This document shows, in pieces, positions 51,929 to 64,000 of a stretch of 64,000 bases of DNA. The notes under the pieces were generated by a model that worked only from the letters and a program-made list of their open reading frames with translations, was not told the DNA's origin and searched no databases. Position numbers and translations under genes: made by a program. This DNA is from Euglena gracilis (lineage: Eukaryota; Euglenida; Euglenophyceae; Euglenales). Where the stretch lies: NCBI GenBank assembly GCA_039621445.1, contig CP154954.1, positions 43,813,847 to 43,877,846 of the forward strand, given 5' to 3'. Position 1 is the stretch's first letter; each line of letters starts with the position of its first letter.

Positions 51929-53664
51929 GGGGGGGCCTTATATCGACCCTGCCCACCAGACCACCTGGCTTTTCATCAAACCCTGTGCTTCCTCCAAACC
52001 CCAAAATCATGAGTATTAACCCCCCAAAGTTGTCACCCCTGTTGGGCTATCACCTTTTTGGTGGGAAATTGCCTTCCCCACAGGGTTCAGCAGATGGAGG
52101 GTTTCACGGTTGAAGGTGGGTGTGTCCCCACCCCCTTGACTGTGTGCCTCCTCCCGGGGACCAGTGCGGACCTCCTTCAAACTAACCTAACCTCCCAACC
52201 TCCTTCGAAGTTGGGGGAGAGGGAAATCCGGACTATGCCATTGACTGCCAACCCTGGGGGGGGGGGCACTTTCCACTTCAAACAGCAGTCAGTCACTTTT
52301 CAAAACCCACCCATTTCCTACCTCTTTCGGGGGGGGGGGTCAATTCTGTCCATTCAGGTCGGCTCAAAATCAATGGATTTTGGCCAAAACCCCCTCCAAA
52401 AATTCTGGCGCCTTCGGCAGAGTACACCGCTGGCCTTGCTTGGCCCACCAGGAAGGAGCCTTGCTTTTGGGGGGAGTCTTGCTGAGCCTTTTTCACCTCT
52501 TGAAGGCCCGCGTCTTCCCCACAAGAATTGTGTACAGGGTTCGCAGCATTATTTCTTTCAGTGCATGAGCGGGTTTGCAACCTTATTTCCAGGGTTTTCC
52601 GCCCAGCATTGCCCAGCAGTGCCGGCACTGCTTGTCTGGCATCCCCCGATGGCACTGTGGGCTAGATGCCCATATCCCTTCAATCCCCCACCAGACGTGA
52701 TCTGGGGTTGGTGATCATTGGACACTGGAGACGAGGTTTGTGGCCCAACCCTGTGCTAGAACAGGCGCCAGGAAGGACCCGTGATGCCTGCACCACAAGA
52801 GGGCTCAGCGGAAAGCTCGTGCATTTGGGTCTTGATGGGATTTGGCGGGGAATGCAATTCTAATGCGGGGTTTACCAAAGGACTCCGTAGTATCCTCGGG
52901 TATTCTCGGGAGGTGCTCGTTGAGGCGAACGCATCCGCTGGACGGGGAGGGTTCCCGACGCGCATCCCGCCGCCTCCACAGCACCCAATTGTGGCAGCCC
53001 TTGGCAGCCGACAGGCGTACCGGGCTCCGCCACCCCCCTCCTGTCCCCCCCAAGCACCCCACCCACCCCCTACCGTACCGTACGGTGTCCAATCCACCGC
53101 ACCCGCGGGGGTGATATGGCACCCCTTCTGCCACTCGACCGAGACGGCACGGAGATGAGTTCTTTTGTTTGCTTCCCCGCCTGTGTTGCGCATGTGCGAA
53201 GCTACCTACCCCCAAGGCTGGTGTGGACCCCTTTGACAGCCTGGGACTGGCCCAATGAGCCTAAAATTCTTGCTTTTTTTTCTGTTAACTTCTTTTCCTT
53301 GGAGGGGAAATTGCTGGTCAAAAGAAGAGCAGCACAGCAAGGTACCTACCTACCCCCTTTGGGGAAATGTCTCCAGACAATCAGCGAGTACAGGAGTTGG
53401 AGACAGGTCAGCGGACACAGGAGGGTAGAGGACAATTCCCGTGCGGCTCCTGCTCAGAGGGAAAAAGTTGATATTTTCTACCCCCGGTGACGGAAAATTC
53501 CGTTTCTTTTATTTTTGTAACAAGAAGCTGTTTGGAATTTTTTCACCCAGGCGATTGTTTTATTTTCAACACAAAGTATGAAAATTTTCAAAAAAAATCA
53601 TTAGGAGACAGGTGGGTGCAAGGGAGGGAGGAGCCTTCCTGTGAGGACAGCAGATACAGAGGGT

Positions 53665-53975
53665 GTTCCTGCCAGGAGGGGGGCAAACAAGTTTTTTTCC
53701 CTTTTGTTTTGCGTTTTTTTTCCCCCCGCCGATTTTGTATTTTTGTTGGAATTTTTTTGACGATGGAAAATTCCTCAGTTTGTCCCTGATATTTCCCCGA
53801 GACCAAATATTTTGGCAATTATTTTGCCATTTTTGCATTTCTTGGTCAACACATTGCATATTCTCATGCAATATGAAAAATTTCTCCCCAGTGCCCAGTG
53901 GAGCCAAAATTTTTTCTAAGTCCTTTCCAGCAGAAAGTTCACATCCTGGGGTAGCTCCTGAAGGATTTTACATGC
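53665..53975. repeat. T-rich dispersed repeat, copy B
   Basis: Colinear with 13,040-13,350. Both copies keep a partly similar open frame, but third positions lack the host G/C bias. Confidence 0.7.
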
Positions 53976-54814
53976 GATTTGTGGTTTTTTTTTTGCGTTG
54001 CGTTCTTTGAGGGTCCATTTTATGCCAATTTTCAGCCAGAGCCAGAAAGTTCCCCCCAACATGTCTGAACATTTACGCCGTCTCAGCCTCAAGGTGTGGT
54101 GGATCCCAGAATATTTTCCGATTTTAATAATCATGGCTGGCCAAATGACAAAACCTTTCAACAAGCTACCACTTTGTCGGACCAAAAGTTGGTCACCTTG
54201 ACCATGCGACTGTTAAAGTGCCACCCTCCCCCCCCCAGCTGGACTGTGAGACCGGGGGATGGGGGTCCGGACCATCTGCCTCGTCCAAAGCCAAAGTGTC
54301 TCCCAATTCCCAATTGATATCCCGCCCCAAAGAATTGCCCCCCCCCCAAACCCTGGACTGATTTTGGCTGCCCAAATAATAACCCCTTCTCACCACAGTG
54401 ATCAAGGAAAAAGTTCCAGAAAATCACTAAATACAGTGAATAAATGCATTTGTTGAAATGCATTTCAAAAAGAGCATAAAATGTGCAAAAAAAAGCCAAA
54501 ATAATGCCTCAAAAACGGTCCCAGAGCTTGGCAAAGCACTTTTGCGGTCAATTTATTAGCTTGGCAAAACACTTTTTGTGGTCAATTTATTACTATAAAA
54601 AATGCTAAATACCCCCCTCTCCGGCCACTGACTTCAGGTGCCCAAATAAAAACAGGGGGTATTTCTTGGGGGGTTATTTAGCATCAAGGGCGGTAACCTG
54701 CACTGCACTGCACGGCGGGGTTTTGCTTCCTCACACCAGCAAGACCTGTTTGCATATGCCGAGGCTCACCAATTGTACAGGTGGGATAACCCCCCCCCCC
54801 AATGTAACCACCAC

Positions 54815-55110
54815 GTTGCTTAAATTTGGGGTTTGCTTAAATTTGGGTTGCATGCATGCCGAGAGGTTGCTTAAAATGTCTCTCCTTGCTCAAACAAAGG
54901 GAGGATGAGTGCTTTTCTCATACATTGAACAACATGAACGTCCCAAAGGTGTTACAGACTCAGCCGGTTTTATTATTTTCCCCAAAAATCATATTTTTAT
55001 TGTTTCCGCTTCTTTTTACCTTAAAATTTCGGGGTTGCTTAAATTTGGATTTTTCATTTGTTCCCGAGGAGTTGCTTAAATTTTGGAGTTGCTTAAATTT
55101 GGGGGGTTTA
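54815..55110. repeat. TTGCTTAAATTTGGGG word array
   Basis: About seven copies of GTTGCTTAAATTTGGGG or close variants separated by 10-130 bases of unrelated sequence. The complement, CCCAAATGTAAGCA, recurs at 59,060-59,610. Confidence 0.65.
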
Positions 55111-55444
55111 TCCCGCCACCCGACAGATATTTAGGGTCATTGGGGACATCACAGTGACAGCGGACAGCGTGAAGAAGCATTCAGGGATATGCACTTATAG
55201 TTAAAATGGCCTAAAATGGCCTAAAATGGGAAAAGTTTTGTTGCATTCAACAATTTTTTTGGCGAACAACTGAAGCCGTTCAGGTAATTCAGGTAATGAC
55301 TTCCAGTGTCTTTTGTTAATGTGGACGGCAAACAGTGGATTTGGTGGAGGAGCACAGCCACACAAGGCCCAGTTTTTTTTTGTCCCAACTGATAATAGTA
55401 TCTGTCCCCAAATCCATGGTCCCCAACCTCCTTTTGGCTGAATT

Positions 55445-55837
55445 TTGAAGGTTTGGACAGCTGTATTTTTTCTCACTCCCATCTTTTTTTGGTTTGCAAC
55501 GGTGTCTGCTACAAATAATGAAACAGTGCAAATTTGGAATGAGGTGTGGGAAAAAGACAGAAAAAAGATGAAAGATGTTGGAAAAATCTCAATTGAAAGA
55601 TGTGTATGCTCCTTCGTTAGGTACTGTGTATTCCTTCAAATCACGAACCAGCACAATTTGGGCATTTTCCAAAACATTCCACAAATAATCATGCCGAATG
55701 ATCAAATCACCCAAACAACTATTGGGGCTTGGCAGTCAATCTTCAGGTACCAAGGTTGTATGCATAGACTCCCCCCCGGAGTTTGTCTCCCCTCCTCCAT
55801 ACAAACTTGGTTCCTTAATTTGTGTTTCTTGGCCTAA
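55445..55837 (+). other. AT-rich open frame of uncertain status
   Basis: A 130-codon frame with a hydrophobic opening (AVFFLTPIFFWFATVSA) and a stretch QIWNEVWEKDRKKMKDVGKI. There is no ATG at the opening and no GC3 bias. I see no homology or splice signals. Probably not a host gene. Confidence 0.2.
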
Positions 55838-57661
55838 AATTTTTTTCAAGATTTTTGGCTTTTTTTTGTGCGAAGCCTGCTGAAAGTTTGACACTCGTGC
55901 AAACTTGCTCTCCCAAGGTTGGCCCCCCTTTCCTTCAATGGCTGCCCGAGCCAAACGCCCGGGGGGAGGTGGGTCTTCAGTGACAAAGTTCCTTCGATTT
56001 CCCAAAGAAAGGTGGGGTCAAAATCACAAAGGAACGGGGGCAGTTGTAGTCCAGCGAGATCTGCAAGGAAGGATGAAGGTCAAGTGCCCCAGGAAGAGGG
56101 AAATACAAGTGCGTGCCACTGGCAGTCAACAGTGATGTTGTTTTAGTTACTTTTTTTTGCAAATTTATTGAGAAGTTTGCAACGCATTTCTTGCTCACCA
56201 TTTTGGAGAAAACTGCATCATACCTGAACAATCAATCGAGTTGATGCTCATTCATGGAGCAAACCTACATTCTGTTGGCATCTTTCCACAGGTTTTTCCA
56301 TCCTGCCTTTTTGGTTTTTGCGGCAGCCGTAACTTCGGCTGTGCACAGAAAAGTTGACACCCTCAGAAAAAAACAAAAATATTCAGAAACGTCTTTTTGC
56401 GAAATCCCACAAAATGGTGTTGATTTCACAAAACACAAAAAACCGGGGTGATTTTTTTGGTAGCGCAAATAAGAACTTTTAATATTTGTCCAACGTTTTT
56501 TCCCTGAAAAATCTTCCCTGCCACAAATTCTCACTGTTCAGATTTCTTCTATTGGCATGAATTAAGATTCGTTGAGTTTTCCATGGTTTTGATCCAGTGT
56601 TCATGAATTTTGCATGCTTTTTTGAATGTACATTTCTTATTACTGAATAAGAGAAGGTTTGCACACGTTATGATTCAGTTTTCGGGACAAGAATGGCGAA
56701 AAATTATGATTTTCAGAAACCCCACCTACCGGTGCTTTGATTTGCAAAGGCAACGCCTTCGTTGAGGTGGAGGGACATCGAATGGCCAGGCGGCGGCGGG
56801 GGGGGGGGGGGGATGGTGCGGCTGGTTGCGACCAGCAAACAACAATGGCGCGGGGGCATTCATATTATATTATTGTTTATTATTATCGGTGGCGGGGTGA
56901 ACTCACCCCCACCCCTCCCCAGGGCAGAACGGGAATCGGCCGAACAGCCAGGGTGGTGGGTGGGGGGGTCGACCACCCCCTGCATGGTGGGTGGGGGGGG
57001 GGTCGACCACCCCCACCGCCACCTCTTCCTGTATTTCTGGGAACACCAATTTTTGGACCCGAAAATTTTTTTCGGCGCTGGGTATTTTTTTGACCCATTT
57101 TGCGACCCATATAGGGGTCCCCCCAAAAACCACCCAAACCCCCATTTTTTCACACGTTCCAAAAATTCGACATTTTCGGAAAATGTTGATTTTGAGAGGT
57201 TTTTGAAGCAAAAAATGCCATTGAAAGTCCAAAAAATTTCAACGAGATAAAAACCAGTAAAATTTGACTGTGCCAAAATTTCGTCCACTTTTTTTGACCT
57301 TCGTTTTTTTCCCTCCCCCCCCTAAAAGTACCAATTCTTAGGACGGAAGTTTTTTGAGATTTTTTTGTGAAAAAATTGCGGTTTTCCATCAAACAATCAT
57401 GTGTTTTGGGTTCATTTTTCAAAAAAAATTTCAAAAAATTTTCTGGCCAAAATCCCCGTTTTCCCGAAATTGGTGAAAATGCTGTGGTGGGTGGGGGGTC
57501 GACCCCCCCCCACCAGGCCTTCCCGTTCTGCCCTGCCCCTCCCCGCCGCCTGACCAGTCCACCCCCCCCCCTCCTGGGGGTGAAGCGGCCCCTCCTGCCC
57601 GCCCTCCGCCGGCCCAGGGATGTGACGCCCCATCGCTGGGCGGCCCCCCTCCCCCCTCCCG

Positions 57662-63661
<6,000 letters not shown>

Positions 63662-64000
63662 GTGGGTGGCGTCCGCCTGCCTGGACGGGAGGGCGTTGTT
63701 TGGGGAAGGGGCCATTCCATCAGTTGGTGGCATCAATCGACCACAGGGGGCTTGACTCCCAAGCCACCAGTTGGTTTGAAAACCCCCACAATTTCCATTC
63801 ATGCAGCACACACACTCGCACACACGTGCGCATGCAACATTGTTCCAGTAAATCCACAAAAATTACCAAAATGGGCATTTTTGGCAGGTTTTGGGGGTCA
63901 AAAAATTCTGGTGTTTTGTGCTAGTCACTGGGAAAATATATTCCATTGTCTATCCCTGTTAACAGTCCCGGGGGGGGGTCTACTTAGTTTTTTCACAAGC

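Larger units (their letters stand above)
48291..57661. other. long intergenic region
   Basis: About 9.4 kb with no GC3-rich exon. It holds repeats at 50.1, 51.6, 53.7 and 54.8 kb, CAGCCGCGGTCGCC-like GCC/GGC-rich words near 48.5 kb, and mostly AT-rich DNA. A decayed gene could be hidden here. Confidence 0.45.

Overview
This is a window of nuclear DNA from a eukaryote, probably a unicellular one. The evidence is many short, very GC3-rich coding exons joined by GT-AG introns of about 0.1-2.7 kb, class III cyclase and thaumatin-family domains split over many exons, short TTAGGG arrays, long homopolymer tracts and large amounts of dispersed repeats. No ribosome-binding sites, operons or CRISPR arrays are visible. 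I cannot place the species. All confident genes read on the + strand. Their exons use G/C at nearly every third codon position, while introns and intergenic DNA do not, and this contrast was the main tool for finding exons. Most long open frames in the window are shadows or repeats.

Layout. 1-11,188: repeat-rich DNA with no secure gene: two near-perfect long hairpins, a foldback element, a minisatellite, C-tract elements, a head-to-head telomere-like array and a broken minus-strand coding remnant. 11,189-12,525: three GC3-rich exons, either the N-terminus of the next gene or a separate gene. About 14,806-35,123: a receptor-type class III nucleotidyl cyclase over some 24 exons. Its order is TM1, a sequon-rich extracellular region ending in a Cache-like segment, TM2, a linker, one C1-type cyclase catalytic domain, and a proline-rich tail with a stop at 35,121-35,123. 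35,807-39,597: a tentative gene of very small exons with no recognised function. 41,007-48,290: a complete thaumatin-like protein gene. Nine exons with fully compatible phases give 486 codons plus stop, and two of its introns carry hAT-like MITEs with 8-bp target duplications. 48,291-57,661: repeat-rich intergenic DNA. 57,662 to the right edge: a gene of unknown function with nine phase-compatible exons, running out of the window.

The two recognisable genes fit a cell that senses its surroundings and has a thaumatin-fold protein that is membrane-anchored or secreted. Nothing in the sequence ties them into one pathway. The most interesting biology is the cyclase. It keeps both metal-binding aspartates but has Thr and Gln where active homodimeric cyclases have the transition-state Asn and Arg, the pattern of the C1 half of heterodimeric adenylyl cyclases. 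The most interesting genome feature is a set of repeat families built from poly-C/poly-G runs around a short family-specific word repeated several times per locus, often with a hairpin of the type GGCGC-GAAG-GCGCC.
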